This document shows positions 7,242 to 15,048 of a DNA stretch of 19,808 nucleotides, one piece after another (within the stretch, counting starts at the first letter, position 1; the number at the start of each line of letters is the position of its first letter). Source of the stretch: JBDKVA01 sp039679375. Lineage in GTDB: Bacteria; Bacillota; Clostridia; Acetivibrionales; DTU013. The position numbers and the translations under genes are program-made. The stretch covers positions 1 through 19,808 of the forward strand of contig JBDKVA010000073.1 in assembly GCA_039679375.1 (NCBI GenBank). The letters run 5' to 3'. The notes beneath the pieces were generated by a model. The model saw only the letters and a program-made list of their open reading frames with translations, ran no database searches and was not told the origin of the DNA.

Positions 7242-7286
7242 TTCTTAACAACCGGATGATATGATTTTTAATATTTTCTTAAGAAA
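7242..7286. promoter_or_regulatory. Repeated TTCTTAA sites, one within palindrome TTTCTTAAGAAA
   Basis: TTCTTAA occurs at 7242-7248 and 7276-7282, 34 bp apart, about three helical turns. The second copy is part of the perfect 12-bp palindrome TTTCTTAAGAAA (7275-7286). Both lie upstream of the operon's -10 box. Direct repeats on one helix face are the usual architecture of OmpR-family binding sites, so these are candidate binding sites for the neighbouring regulator. The palindrome also lies 3' of the minus-strand gene at 7389-7805. Confidence 0.35.
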
Positions 7287-7388
7287 TACCTCATTTTTTC
7301 ATACAAGGACTGGGAAGGAAATAATGGATTGGTTGTATGATAAATAATACTGCTAAACTGGAAGAATACCCTGATACATTGCTAATTG

Positions 7389-7805
7389 CTAGGTTAAATT
7401 CTTCTGTAACACTATAATGATTAATGAAATCACATAGCAAAGTGAAACAAATATAAATGATAATAACATTCCGTATTGAAGAATAGGGTTCATTGAGCCC
7501 TGGGGATAAATGAGCTGTAGTATCAGCCTTGCTATCCACAAAATTGATGTTGCAGCAAGCATTACAATTATTGAATATTTATTTGATTTGTTTCCGAAAA
7601 TAAATAATATATTTACTATTCCAAACAATACTAAAGATAAAGAAAAAAATACATTTATAGCCCGAACGGCTATTAACAACTCTGTAGCATGGATATCAAT
7701 ATATGAATACCACCTCCATGCTTTTGGTACAAAAAAGTGCCATGTCCCAAAACAAATAGATGCAATACTACCTAATATCACTAAAATCCTGACGAACAGA
7801 TTCAT
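7389..7805 (-). CDS. Small four-TM membrane protein of unknown function, 138 aa
   Basis: I do not recognise this gene as a named family. Four hydrophobic segments (about 5-24, 44-70, 78-100 and 108-134) are joined by very short loops. Notable are the aromatic cluster WHFFVPKAWRWYSYIDIHA (residues 22-40) after TM1 and Arg48 and Arg93 next to or inside membrane segments. The start ATG 7805 has GGAGG 7 nt upstream, so the gene is very likely translated. It lies upstream of the regulator-kinase pair on the same strand, but the 229-bp gap contains the pair's own promoter. Its content is strongly AT-rich, unlike the MATE gene on its other side. Confidence 0.7.
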   Translation of the reverse strand: MNLFVRILVILGSIASICFGTWHFFVPKAWRWYSYIDIHATELLIAVRAINVFFSLSLVLFGIVNILFIFGNKSNKYSIIVMLAATSILWIARLILQLIYPQGSMNPILQYGMLLSFIFVSLCYVISLIIIVLQKNLT

Positions 7806-7829
7806 TATTTTACCTCCCGTTAAAATCTT

Positions 7830-7835
7830 ATTATA
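7830..7835 (-). promoter_or_regulatory. Possible -10 box (TATAAT) of the four-TM protein gene
   Basis: On the minus strand TATAAT lies 24 bases before the ATG at 7805. No convincing -35 box is present at the right distance, so this is a weak call. Confidence 0.3.
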
Positions 7836-7997
7836 TCTATTCGGTTTTTATGGGACGTTATGCTAAGCCAAGCTAAATCAGATATATGAATTACATTAAA
7901 ATACAACCATTTTAAATTCCTATTACCATAAAAGGTATTTCTGTCTTATTAATAGTTCCTCTTATATACTAGCATATTAATGTAGAATTAACAACAC

Positions 7998-8027
7998 TTA
8001 ACATAAACGTGATAACCATTTTATACA
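7998..8027 (+). promoter_or_regulatory. Possible promoter of the MATE gene
   Basis: TTAACA (7998-8003; one change from TTGACA) is followed by 18 bp and TATACA (8022-8027). It would give a leader of about 70 bases. The intergenic stretch 7806-8105 shows nothing else convincing beyond the box for the opposite gene. Confidence 0.35.
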
Positions 8028-8105
8028 TGATCATCTGGACTTCTCTTCTCCCATATGCTACAATCGTTGCTGTTGTCAGTAAAAGCCGTTTCGGGGGAAC
8101 AGCAT

Positions 8106-9572
8106 ATGAATTGTATATCTGCGCCGGCCAGCTCGTTGGGCAGATTCCGGCATACTTTTATCGGTGACTGCGCATTTTATAAAACCGTACTCGCTCTCGT
8201 TGTGCCGATTATTGTGCAGAACACAATCTCCAACTTCGTCAATCTGCTCGATAACATCATGGTCGGCCAGGTAGGCACTACACAGATGTCTGGTGTTGCT
8301 ATAACTAACCAACTCCTGTTTGTATTCAGCCTGACTATCTTCGGAGGGCTGTCCGGCCCGGGCATATTCGGTGCACAGTTTTATGGCGCGGGTGATAACC
8401 AGGGGCTTCGCCATACGTTACGCATCAAGTTATGGACAGTAATCATCATACTGACAGCCGCAGTTGCTATCTTTCTGACCTGCGGAGGCACGCTGATCTC
8501 TATGTACCTGACAGGTGAGGGCGATGCGGCCGATGCGGCGGCGATGCTTGATTACGGCCGCGCTTATCTGAAAATTATGCTCTGGGGGCTGCTGCCTTTT
8601 GCGCTATCGCAGGCGTACAGCGGTACACTCCGCGAGACAGGCGAGACTATGCTGCCCATGAAGGCAAGTATTGCTGCTGTGTTTACAAACCTTTTCCTCA
8701 ACTACATATTAATATTCGGCAAGTTTGGATTTCCAACGCTGGGCGTAGTTGGAGCTGCTATTGCAACAGTAATTTCCCGATACGTAGAGCTCGCAATCAT
8801 CGTGATATATACCCATCGGCATACCGATCGGTTCCAGTTCATCGCAGGCATATACAGGTCAGTGAAGATCCCTCGCGGTCTTGTATTGACGATATTTAAA
8901 AAAGGAATGCCACTCCTCCTGAACGAGTTGTTATGGTCGCTCGGCATGACGACACTGGCGCAAATCTTCTCGACATGTGGTCTGAATGTTGTAGCTGGCA
9001 TCAATATATCCAGTACGGTTACAAACCTTTTCAATGTCGTACTGCTCTCGATGGGTACTGCCGTCGCTGTCATGGTAGGGCAAGCCCTCGGCGCGGGAGA
9101 TGTGCCGCGCGCGAAAGCTTACGTATGGAAGCTGATATTCTTCAGCATTTGCGTCTGCTTTGTGATCGGTGGAACGCTTGCGGCCGTATCGCCTGTGATT
9201 CCGCGTATCTACAACACGACCGGCGATGTTCGCAAGCTGGCGACACACTTTATGCTTACAAGCGCTGTTTATATGGTGTTCAATGCGGTAACGCACTGTT
9301 GTTATTTTGCTCTCCGTTCAGGAGGAAAAACGATCATTACCTTCCTTTTTGACCGCGTATACACCTGGGTCATTTGCGTACCGTATGCATATGTGATTAC
9401 ACACTTTACAAAGCTGGACATTTATGTGATCTATCCCATCGTTTATATAACAAATATTGTCAAGAGTCTTATCGGGGTGCTCATCGTGAAAACGGGCTAC
9501 TGGGCGCAAAATGTAGTAGCGGATGATGCCGCAGCTGATCTGTCTGATATAAAGGCGGAGCAGCAGACATGA
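8106..9572 (+). CDS. MATE-family multidrug/toxin efflux transporter, 488 aa
   Basis: This is an inner-membrane antiporter of the MATE (NorM/DinF-like) family, exporting organic cations or other compounds with Na+ or H+. It has about 12 membrane segments in two homologous halves. Family signatures are VVPIIVQNTISNFVNLLDN and IMVGQVGTTQMSGVAITNQL near the N-terminus, then GPGIFGAQFYGAGD (first half), and MSTGTAV-like MGTAVAVMVGQALGAGD in the second half. The C-terminal 20 residues are acidic and cytoplasmic. ATG 8106 is chosen because GGGGGA lies about 7 nt upstream; an in-frame ATG at 8055 has no such site. The gene is GC-richer than its neighbours (the line at 9061 counts 41 of 60 G+C), which fits separate acquisition. 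It converges with the PhoH-type gene 34 bp away. The substrate cannot be told. Confidence 0.93.
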   Translation: MNCISAPASSLGRFRHTFIGDCAFYKTVLALVVPIIVQNTISNFVNLLDNIMVGQVGTTQMSGVAITNQLLFVFSLTIFGGLSGPGIFGAQFYGAGDNQGLRHTLRIKLWTVIIILTAAVAIFLTCGGTLISMYLTGEGDAADAAAMLDYGRAYLKIMLWGLLPFALSQAYSGTLRETGETMLPMKASIAAVFTNLFLNYILIFGKFGFPTLGVVGAAIATVISRYVELAIIVIYTHRHTDRFQFIAGIYRSVKIPRGLVLTIFKKGMPLLLNELLWSLGMTTLAQIFSTCGLNVVAGINISSTVTNLFNVVLLSMGTAVAVMVGQALGAGDVPRAKAYVWKLIFFSICVCFVIGGTLAAVSPVIPRIYNTTGDVRKLATHFMLTSAVYMVFNAVTHCCYFALRSGGKTIITFLFDRVYTWVICVPYAYVITHFTKLDIYVIYPIVYITNIVKSLIGVLIVKTGYWAQNVVADDAAADLSDIKAEQQT

Positions 9573-9606
9573 GGTTAATCAATAATCTTAAAAACATAAA
9601 TCCATA

Positions 9607-10992
9607 CTACATCCTTCTTGCGGCTTCGTAGGCCAGTTCAGAACGTTCGCATTCTTCATCGGTCAGCGTGATCTGGAAGCAGAGCGGGCTTCCTTTCATC
9701 CTCTCCGATGCGAAGCTCAGGCCATTTGTTCTGATATCGAGGAATGGATGGTCGATCTGTTCCGGGTCGCCTATCAAAATAATTTTCGTTCCCTTGCCCG
9801 CGCGCGTTATTATTCCCTTAACCTGCTTGGGAGTGAGATTTTGAGCCTCGTCTATAATGACCCACTGCTTTACGATAGAACGGCCTCTGATAAAGGCTAT
9901 TGCTTCCGCACCGATTATTTTTCTGTCAAACAGCTCGTCTATTTTATCCTTAAGTTCCTTTTCACTGCTATAGCGCTCGCTTTCATCTGCGTCGACCAGT
10001 ATTTCAAGATTATCAATAATTGGCCGCAGGAATGGTGCGATTTTCTCCTGCTCGGAACCCGGAAGGAAGCCGATATCCTCATCCAGCTTTACATTCGGAC
10101 GGCATACCAGTATTTTTCTATATGGGGAGTTGCGCTCGCCGACTATTTTATGAAGACCGACAGCTAGTGAATAAAATGTCTTTGCGGTGCCGGCAGGCCC
10201 TTTGGCGATAACGAGAGGTGCCTTGACGGCGTCCATCATAAGCGCTTCCTGGAAGAATTTCTGGCCGGCATTTCTTGGCGTAATGCCAAAAGGATGCTCC
10301 TGTACAAAATTCAGCGGTACGATCTCCCTGCCGTCAAATCTGGCTAGAGCTGTCTGCTTTTCATTACTGAAGGAGTGTATTACCAGAAATTGATTGGTTA
10401 TAATGTTTGCAGGTATGTTTCTATTTGTTGCGACATCATAACAGAATACATCTTCAGGCAATAGCTTTGATTTCACGTAGAATTCGACCAGCTTCTGCTC
10501 GTCTGCATATACATTCAGGCGGCCTCTGTACTGTTCGTCGTAGACCGGGGCCTGTTCGTTGAAGAAATCCTGTGCGGTTATTCCGAGTACGTCGGCCTTT
10601 ATTCTAGCGAATACATCCTTTGACACCAGAAATACATTTTCGCCTTTTTCCTGCAGGCCTTTGCAGATTTTCAGGATCCTGTTGTCATTGACCGTACCGA
10701 CCCAGCTTTCAGGCAGCTTTGCATCGAGGCAGTTCATTTCGATTCTTAGAGTTCCGCCGTTATCCAGCTTGATTCCCTTATTGAGACTGCCCTTTTCGCG
10801 AAGGTCGTCAAGGATTCTGGCTACTTGCCTGGCATTTGCGCCAAGCTCGGAATTTTCCTTTTTAAACCTGTCGAGTTCTTCAAGTACGACTTCAGGTATG
10901 ACGATGATATTATCATCGAAGGAAAACAGTGCATAAGGAGTATGCAGCAGTACGTTTGTATCCAGGACAAAAGTCTTTTTGGATTTCTTCAT
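9607..10992 (-). CDS. PhoH2-type protein: PIN nuclease domain fused to PhoH ATPase, 461 aa
   Basis: This is a predicted cytoplasmic RNA-acting enzyme combining a PIN ribonuclease and a PhoH RNA-helicase-like ATPase, as in bacterial PhoH2 and Bacillus YlaK. The PIN domain (about 6-140) keeps the acidic metal-binding residues: Asp11 in FVLDTNVLLHTP, Glu38/39 in VVLEELDRFKK, Asp103 in VNDNRILK and Asp126 in FLVSKDVFA. The PhoH domain (about 225-455) has Walker A GPAGTAKT (265-272), Walker B VIIDEAQNLT (378-387) and the sensor-like ILIGDPEQID. Length is normal for the family. ATG 10992 has GGGAG 9 nt upstream. It is transcribed alone from a promoter region shared with the divergent ykuS-like gene. 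In actinobacteria PhoH2 can pair with an antitoxin-like gene; none is evident upstream here. Confidence 0.93.
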   Translation of the reverse strand: MKKSKKTFVLDTNVLLHTPYALFSFDDNIIVIPEVVLEELDRFKKENSELGANARQVARILDDLREKGSLNKGIKLDNGGTLRIEMNCLDAKLPESWVGTVNDNRILKICKGLQEKGENVFLVSKDVFARIKADVLGITAQDFFNEQAPVYDEQYRGRLNVYADEQKLVEFYVKSKLLPEDVFCYDVATNRNIPANIITNQFLVIHSFSNEKQTALARFDGREIVPLNFVQEHPFGITPRNAGQKFFQEALMMDAVKAPLVIAKGPAGTAKTFYSLAVGLHKIVGERNSPYRKILVCRPNVKLDEDIGFLPGSEQEKIAPFLRPIIDNLEILVDADESERYSSEKELKDKIDELFDRKIIGAEAIAFIRGRSIVKQWVIIDEAQNLTPKQVKGIITRAGKGTKIILIGDPEQIDHPFLDIRTNGLSFASERMKGSPLCFQITLTDEECERSELAYEAARRM

Positions 10993-11056
10993 CGGTAATC
11001 ACTCCCGTTAGTCTGAAGTTGTGGTAAAAATACAATATTTAGTTTGCTTTATTTAA

Positions 11057-11084
11057 ATTATACCATATGTATGAATTTATTTAA
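11057..11084 (-). promoter_or_regulatory. Probable promoter of the PhoH2-type gene
   Basis: On the minus strand TTAAAT (11079-11084) is followed by 16 bp and a consensus TATAAT (11057-11062). It lies about 65 bases before the start codon. The -35 box matches only in part. Confidence 0.45.
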
Positions 11085-11189
11085 AAGTACAATTTAGATA
11101 GAATAGAAAGAATGTATATGCTAACAATAATAGAAGGTTGGCTAAGTGTTCTGAAAAATACTAATGGCAAAAAGGGGAGAAGCTTGATT

Positions 11190-11444
11190 ATGAATAAGAC
11201 TATCGCTGTAGAACGTAATTTGACACCGGTTATCGAATATCTTTCTGAAAAGGGATATAAGGTTGAAGGTATAGATCTTGGAAGTGAATATAGTAAAAAT
11301 ATTGATAAATATGATGCAATTGTGGTTACAGGTATGAACAAGGATTTCCTTGGAGTACAGGATATCGTATCGAAAATACCGGTAATTGAAGCAAAAGGTT
11401 TGTCGGCGGAGCAGGTGTACAGCCAGATATCAGGTAGAATCTGA
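11190..11444 (+). CDS. UPF0180/YkuS-family small protein, 84 aa
   Basis: This is a small soluble protein of the YkuS (UPF0180) family, common in Firmicutes; its function is unknown. The family pattern is visible throughout: IAVERNLTPVIEYLSEKGYK (N-terminal helix and strand), YDAIVVTGMNKDFLGVQDIV (residues 41-60), IPVIEAKGLSAEQV at the end. ATG 11190 is chosen because GGGGAG lies about 10 nt upstream and the family starts with 'M.K.IAVE'; an upstream ATG at 11112 would add 26 residues without homology. It ends in front of a strong bidirectional terminator. Confidence 0.85.
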   Translation: MNKTIAVERNLTPVIEYLSEKGYKVEGIDLGSEYSKNIDKYDAIVVTGMNKDFLGVQDIVSKIPVIEAKGLSAEQVYSQISGRI

Positions 11445-11458
11445 TAAAAAATAAAACC

Positions 11459-11506
11459 TGCCAGAAAGCAAAGGACTGTACAAAGGCACAGTCCTTTTTG
11501 CTGGCA
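11459..11506. terminator. Bidirectional Rho-independent terminator
   Basis: The inner stem AAAGGACTGT (11470-11479) pairs with ACAGTCCTTT (11488-11497) around an 8-base loop, followed by more Ts on the plus strand. An outer stem TGCCAG (11459-11464) pairs with CTGGCA (11501-11506). It ends the ykuS-like transcript and, on the other strand, the protease-TPR transcript. Confidence 0.85.
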
Positions 11507-11544
11507 TCCTTCTATGGAAAACGGTTCTTTAAGCGGGTTAAAAT

Positions 11545-13197
11545 TCAATCTTTCGGATCGAGAGAGCCATAATATTCCCACGTATTATTGTTATTTACGA
11601 AAATAAGCCATAATTCGCAGTCTGAGGATTGGCCGTCGATCTTGATTTTGTATTTTATCTTAACCACAGAAGCGTACAGATTGCCGGATTTCTTGCCTAT
11701 GCATACGATACTCTGTTCGGATGATTCATAGGTCGTTTTCAATCCGACGAGGGACTGGCCTTTAAATGACCGTCCGATACTAATAAACTCCGCTTTGAAG
11801 GGGGATTCCTTACAGACATGACAGGTATCTGCCGTAGCTTGATTATACAAATTACCGCTATATAAATTAATCAATAAATCATCACATGCTTTTAGCAGCC
11901 TTTTGTCGTCCGTTTCGTTGCCGAGAGTTGTAATATCCAAAAATTTTGTGCCTGATAACATGCTTTCATTTAGTATTCTGGAATTTTCAAATGCATTTCT
12001 GATGCTTATGGATGCATCAAATACGATTTGTATAAATGCTTCGTCTGTTGACAGGGCTTTAAATGCTTCTTCAGTACGGGCCGAAAACATATAGGTTGTA
12101 TTCAGCGATATTGCTTTTTGCAAATAGATCATACAATTGCTGCCATCGCCGCTTTTTGCATATGCAAGGCTCAGATGGTAATTGACAAATGCGTCGTCCG
12201 GTTCAATGGAAAGTGATTTCTTTAGCGTTTCAATGGATTCGGCATATTTATCCAGATAATATAATGAATAACCTTTACCGTTAATTGCATTTATAGCCGA
12301 AGGATCTATATTAAGCGCGGTGTCATAATGTTTCAGTGCTTCTTCATATAATTTTTGATAGTAATATGCATTGCCTGACGATATACTGATATTATAATCA
12401 TTGGGGTTCAATAGCTTTGCTATGTCAAGGCATTTTAAGGCTTCATCATATTTTCCGAGCTTAATCAGGGAATCTGCTTTGTTTACATATGCATCTTCAT
12501 AGTTTGGGTTGATGCTCAGCGCCTGATCATATGCCTTAACCGAGTCGGAGTACTTGGCAGTATAATAAAGTGCTGCTCCTTTACTGTAATAAGCATATGC
12601 ATTTTTTGGATTCAGGCCGATGACAATATCATATAATTTTATTGCTTCCGTATAATTATTTTTTTTGTAAAGAAGATCAGCTTTGCTTATATAAGCCTGA
12701 ACAAATTTATCGTCTGTTTGTATCGCTTTATCATATGCTGCAATGGCGTCTTCGGATTTATTCAATGCCAGTAACGCATTTCCGTATTGCAAGTACAGGT
12801 CGGCATTTTCATATTCAAGTTTGATAGCCACTTCAAAGGATGTTACCGCACCTTCGTAATTACCCTGCAAATAAAATACTTTTCCTTTATAGAAATATGC
12901 ATGAGGATCTTTCCAGTCAATTTGCATCGCTTTATCAAAACAACTGATCGCTTCTTCATATTTCTTCAAATTGGTCAGAGCATTTCCCTTACCGATATAG
13001 GCCAATACATACTTTGCATTCCGCTTGATTGCCAGGTCAAAGTTTTTGATCGCATCCTGGTACTTACCGGCATCACTAAAGGCTACAGCCTTTTTATAGT
13101 AGCTTTCCGCCGCAGTTTGCTTTGTTGCCGCAGCTGCGTTAAAGGGAGTGAGGCTTATCAGTAATATAATGATTAAAGTAAATGATATTTTTCTCAT
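11545..13197 (-). CDS. Secreted ten-repeat TPR protein, 550 aa
   Basis: The protein has a Sec-type signal peptide (MRKISFTLIIILLISLTPF followed by NAAAA, cleavage likely near residue 24) and is expected outside the membrane. Residues 28-365 hold ten tetratricopeptide repeats of 34 residues; each has the pattern A-Y-x-x-K-G-x-x-x-x-x-x-x-x-Y-x-x-A-I with a Pro or Asp at the turn. TPR arrays act as protein-binding scaffolds. The C-terminal 170 residues are a separate domain I do not recognise, with a CHVC pair (about 466-469), a run of beta-strand-like sequence and the end WEYYGSLDPKD. ATG 13197 has GGAGG 9 nt upstream. It lies 15 bp behind the secreted protease gene on the same strand, so the two form an operon and their products probably meet outside the cell. 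Confidence 0.85.
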   Translation of the reverse strand: MRKISFTLIIILLISLTPFNAAAATKQTAAESYYKKAVAFSDAGKYQDAIKNFDLAIKRNAKYVLAYIGKGNALTNLKKYEEAISCFDKAMQIDWKDPHAYFYKGKVFYLQGNYEGAVTSFEVAIKLEYENADLYLQYGNALLALNKSEDAIAAYDKAIQTDDKFVQAYISKADLLYKKNNYTEAIKLYDIVIGLNPKNAYAYYSKGAALYYTAKYSDSVKAYDQALSINPNYEDAYVNKADSLIKLGKYDEALKCLDIAKLLNPNDYNISISSGNAYYYQKLYEEALKHYDTALNIDPSAINAINGKGYSLYYLDKYAESIETLKKSLSIEPDDAFVNYHLSLAYAKSGDGSNCMIYLQKAISLNTTYMFSARTEEAFKALSTDEAFIQIVFDASISIRNAFENSRILNESMLSGTKFLDITTLGNETDDKRLLKACDDLLINLYSGNLYNQATADTCHVCKESPFKAEFISIGRSFKGQSLVGLKTTYESSEQSIVCIGKKSGNLYASVVKIKYKIKIDGQSSDCELWLIFVNNNNTWEYYGSLDPKD

Positions 13198-13212
13198 ATA
13201 ATTTTTCCTCCA

Positions 13213-14586
13213 TTAAAACCATATAGCTGCGGGAACGTTATTTTTATAGCCGTATACGATCTTTACCCTGTAAACTTCCCATCTCCTGGTATCGGTATTG
13301 TAGTAGACCTCCTTATCGGTATATCCTTCAGGTCTTGTATTGAATGACCAGTCCAGGGCAACGACGATATAAATTTCCTTATCGGGATATTTGGCTTTTG
13401 CGTTTTTATAAATAGTATCGAGCCATTTCTCAACCAGCTGTTTATTGCCTTCAAATTCAGCCATGAGGATTTCTGCATACTTTAAGGGATTCAGACTCAG
13501 GAAAATATTCAGTTCATTTGGATACTCCTCAGGCTCAAACGCATACACATCAGTAATGCTGAACATATATTCACCGCTTTTTGTATTCGGCAGGTTGAAA
13601 AATAAATAACCGGAATATTGCGGGTAAGTCATTGCCGGATAAACTTCCCTGATGACATCGGACAACGATTTTATGCTTTTTGAGCTGATCATTGGTTTTA
13701 ATTGATTTATTGGTATGGAATAGTTCATATTTTGTGCGTTTATAATGGTAGAATAATTTATGCCGACAACCTCACCGTACATGTTGAATAATGGTCCTCC
13801 GCTATTTCCGGCTGATATCGGCGATGTGATCTGAATGTCCTTTTGGCTGGTCCTGTATAGTCCCCCGGGGGTGTTGAGGCTGCTGACATTTCCAAATGTT
13901 ACTGTCACCTGAAGTCCGAGAGGGTATCCTATTGCAACAACCTCTTCTCCCAGCTTCAGATCATCTGAGTTGCCAAGCTTGACGGCAGGCATATTATCGG
14001 CGTTCTTCAATTTCAATACTGCCAGGTCATAGTCGACATTATAGGATGTGACTCCCAGTACATCGTATTCCTTGCCATCCGATGTAACTACCTTCAATTT
14101 CGGCACCATATCGATCACATGGTAATTTGTAACGACCTGTCCGTCGGAGGAAATAATAAAGCCGCTGCCGTTGCCTATTTCAATATCATTGATATCATAG
14201 TATATCACTTTGACTGTCGAAACGTTTTGACTGGACACTTCAGTCTTGCTCAGTAATTTTCTGATATTTTTGACTTCAAGTTTTGCAATATCGGAGAAAG
14301 CTCCTGATTTATTTTTACCTCTCGCTTCGATCAATGCGTTATCCTTCAAAATAACAGGAGAATTGTAGCTTTGCCATTCTCCTTCATTGATCCGGTACTC
14401 TTTCGTTACTGCGTCTCCCCAATTACTGATTGTTACCGTAACGCTTTCCGTTTGTGCCGTAATGTCCTGTGTAAGGGCTGGAGTTGTTGGTTTTGCCGGA
14501 ATTACCGCGGCATACGCATTTGTTGGAATGAGGGTCAGGGTAATTAACAAAATAAGAATAGCAATACGTTTGATACTTTTTTTCAT
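13213..14586 (-). CDS. Secreted trypsin-like serine protease (S1C/HtrA type) without PDZ, 457 aa
   Basis: The protein starts with a signal peptide (hydrophobic to about residue 20, then TNAYA, cleavage near 26). Residues 45-107 resemble a chitobiase/HexA C-terminal-type beta-sandwich (YRINEGEWQSYNSPVILKDN and LIEARGKNKSGAFSD). A chymotrypsin-fold HtrA-like protease domain follows (about 120-300) with the full triad: His156 in VVTNYHVID, Asp187 in YDLAVLKL and Ser262 in SAGNSGGPLFN. The oxyanion-loop sequence GNSGGP is intact, so activity is likely. The usual C-terminal PDZ domain is missing; instead there are about 150 residues of unrecognised sequence, rich in aromatic residues (YIVVALDWSFN and WEVYRVKIVYGYK). 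ATG 14586 is the likely start, with a GGACGGGCG purine-rich stretch before it, a weak site. The TPR gene follows at 15 bp. Its substrate may be the neighbouring giant surface protein, which is inference. Confidence 0.88.
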   Translation of the reverse strand: MKKSIKRIAILILLITLTLIPTNAYAAVIPAKPTTPALTQDITAQTESVTVTISNWGDAVTKEYRINEGEWQSYNSPVILKDNALIEARGKNKSGAFSDIAKLEVKNIRKLLSKTEVSSQNVSTVKVIYYDINDIEIGNGSGFIISSDGQVVTNYHVIDMVPKLKVVTSDGKEYDVLGVTSYNVDYDLAVLKLKNADNMPAVKLGNSDDLKLGEEVVAIGYPLGLQVTVTFGNVSSLNTPGGLYRTSQKDIQITSPISAGNSGGPLFNMYGEVVGINYSTIINAQNMNYSIPINQLKPMISSKSIKSLSDVIREVYPAMTYPQYSGYLFFNLPNTKSGEYMFSITDVYAFEPEEYPNELNIFLSLNPLKYAEILMAEFEGNKQLVEKWLDTIYKNAKAKYPDKEIYIVVALDWSFNTRPEGYTDKEVYYNTDTRRWEVYRVKIVYGYKNNVPAAIWF

Positions 14587-14734
14587 ATTCGCCCGTCCGA
14601 TCTATAAAAATTGTGTACAGTAGTGTTAAAATATGGCAACATTATTATACATTAAAAATAAATGAACAAATGTCGAATTATGTCTATAAATTTGCATTTG
14701 CGGAAATATTTATTATATGGTAACATATGCTTGA

Positions 14735-14905
14735 ATAAACAGACTGGATCAATACGAACCGTTTGACACTCCATATCAGCATGAACGACCTGAATACTTC
14801 AGAAATATCACCCGAGGTAAGGCGGTATCCCGGCTCAATGCGGGAAACAGCAAACAAGGCAGGATGCCTGTCCGTCTTACAATTGACAACATACTCCCGA
14901 AATAA
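14735..14905 (+). other. Open 56-codon stretch without a start codon, possible gene remnant
   Basis: One plus-strand frame is open from the TGA at 14732-14734 to TAA 14903-14905. Its translation is polar and protein-like (PEYFRNITRGKAVSRLNAGN and GRMPVRLTIDNILPK). There is no start codon at its beginning and no ribosome binding site. A second plus frame and a minus frame are also open across part of it, so a low stop-codon density may explain all three. I do not recognise the peptide. Confidence 0.2.
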
Positions 14906-14963
14906 ATGAATAGAATAAAACCATATTGGCATGTTGCTGGCGCCATATCAGTTTTGAGGCTCA

Positions 14964-14992
14964 TTGCAGCTGCATAATCATTTGATTATTAT
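14964..14992 (+). promoter_or_regulatory. Candidate promoter with overlapping palindrome for the giant surface gene
   Basis: TTGCAG (14964-14969) and TATTAT (14987-14992) are 17 bp apart, placing the start near 14999, about 50 bases before the ATG. A perfect inverted repeat ATAATCA-TT-TGATTAT (14974-14989) covers the spacer and enters the -10 box, which is the expected place for a repressor. The -35 match is only partial. Confidence 0.4.
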
Positions 14993-15048
14993 CATTTATT
15001 TGTACGAAAGAATCATGAATCAGAAAAAAAATATAGGGAGATGCCGGA

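Larger units (their letters stand above)
14587..15048. other. 462-bp control region between divergent secreted-protein genes
   Basis: It separates the protease operon (minus) from the giant surface protein (plus) and is longer than needed for two promoters. It holds a possible promoter and palindrome near 14964-14992, a protein-like open stretch at 14735-14905, and CCATATCAG repeated at 14771-14779 and 14943-14951. I found no match to a known riboswitch or RNA gene by eye. Confidence 0.6.

Noticed and set aside
8931..9352. Overlapping frames on both strands inside the MATE gene
   Set aside because: They are shadows caused by the gene's higher GC content; only the MATE frame shows family motifs.
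11081..11581. 166-residue minus-strand frame
   Set aside because: It is antisense to the YkuS-family gene and runs through the terminator hairpin; it has no ribosome binding site.
14800..14880. Possible cyclic-di-GMP riboswitch before the giant gene
   Set aside because: A few bases (GCAAAC and a short AGGCA/TGCCT hairpin) resemble parts of one, but the conserved core and tetraloop-receptor arrangement are missing.
14684..14932. 82-residue minus-strand frame in the divergent intergenic region
   Set aside because: It has no ribosome binding site, no recognisable motif, and overlaps other open frames; low stop density explains it.
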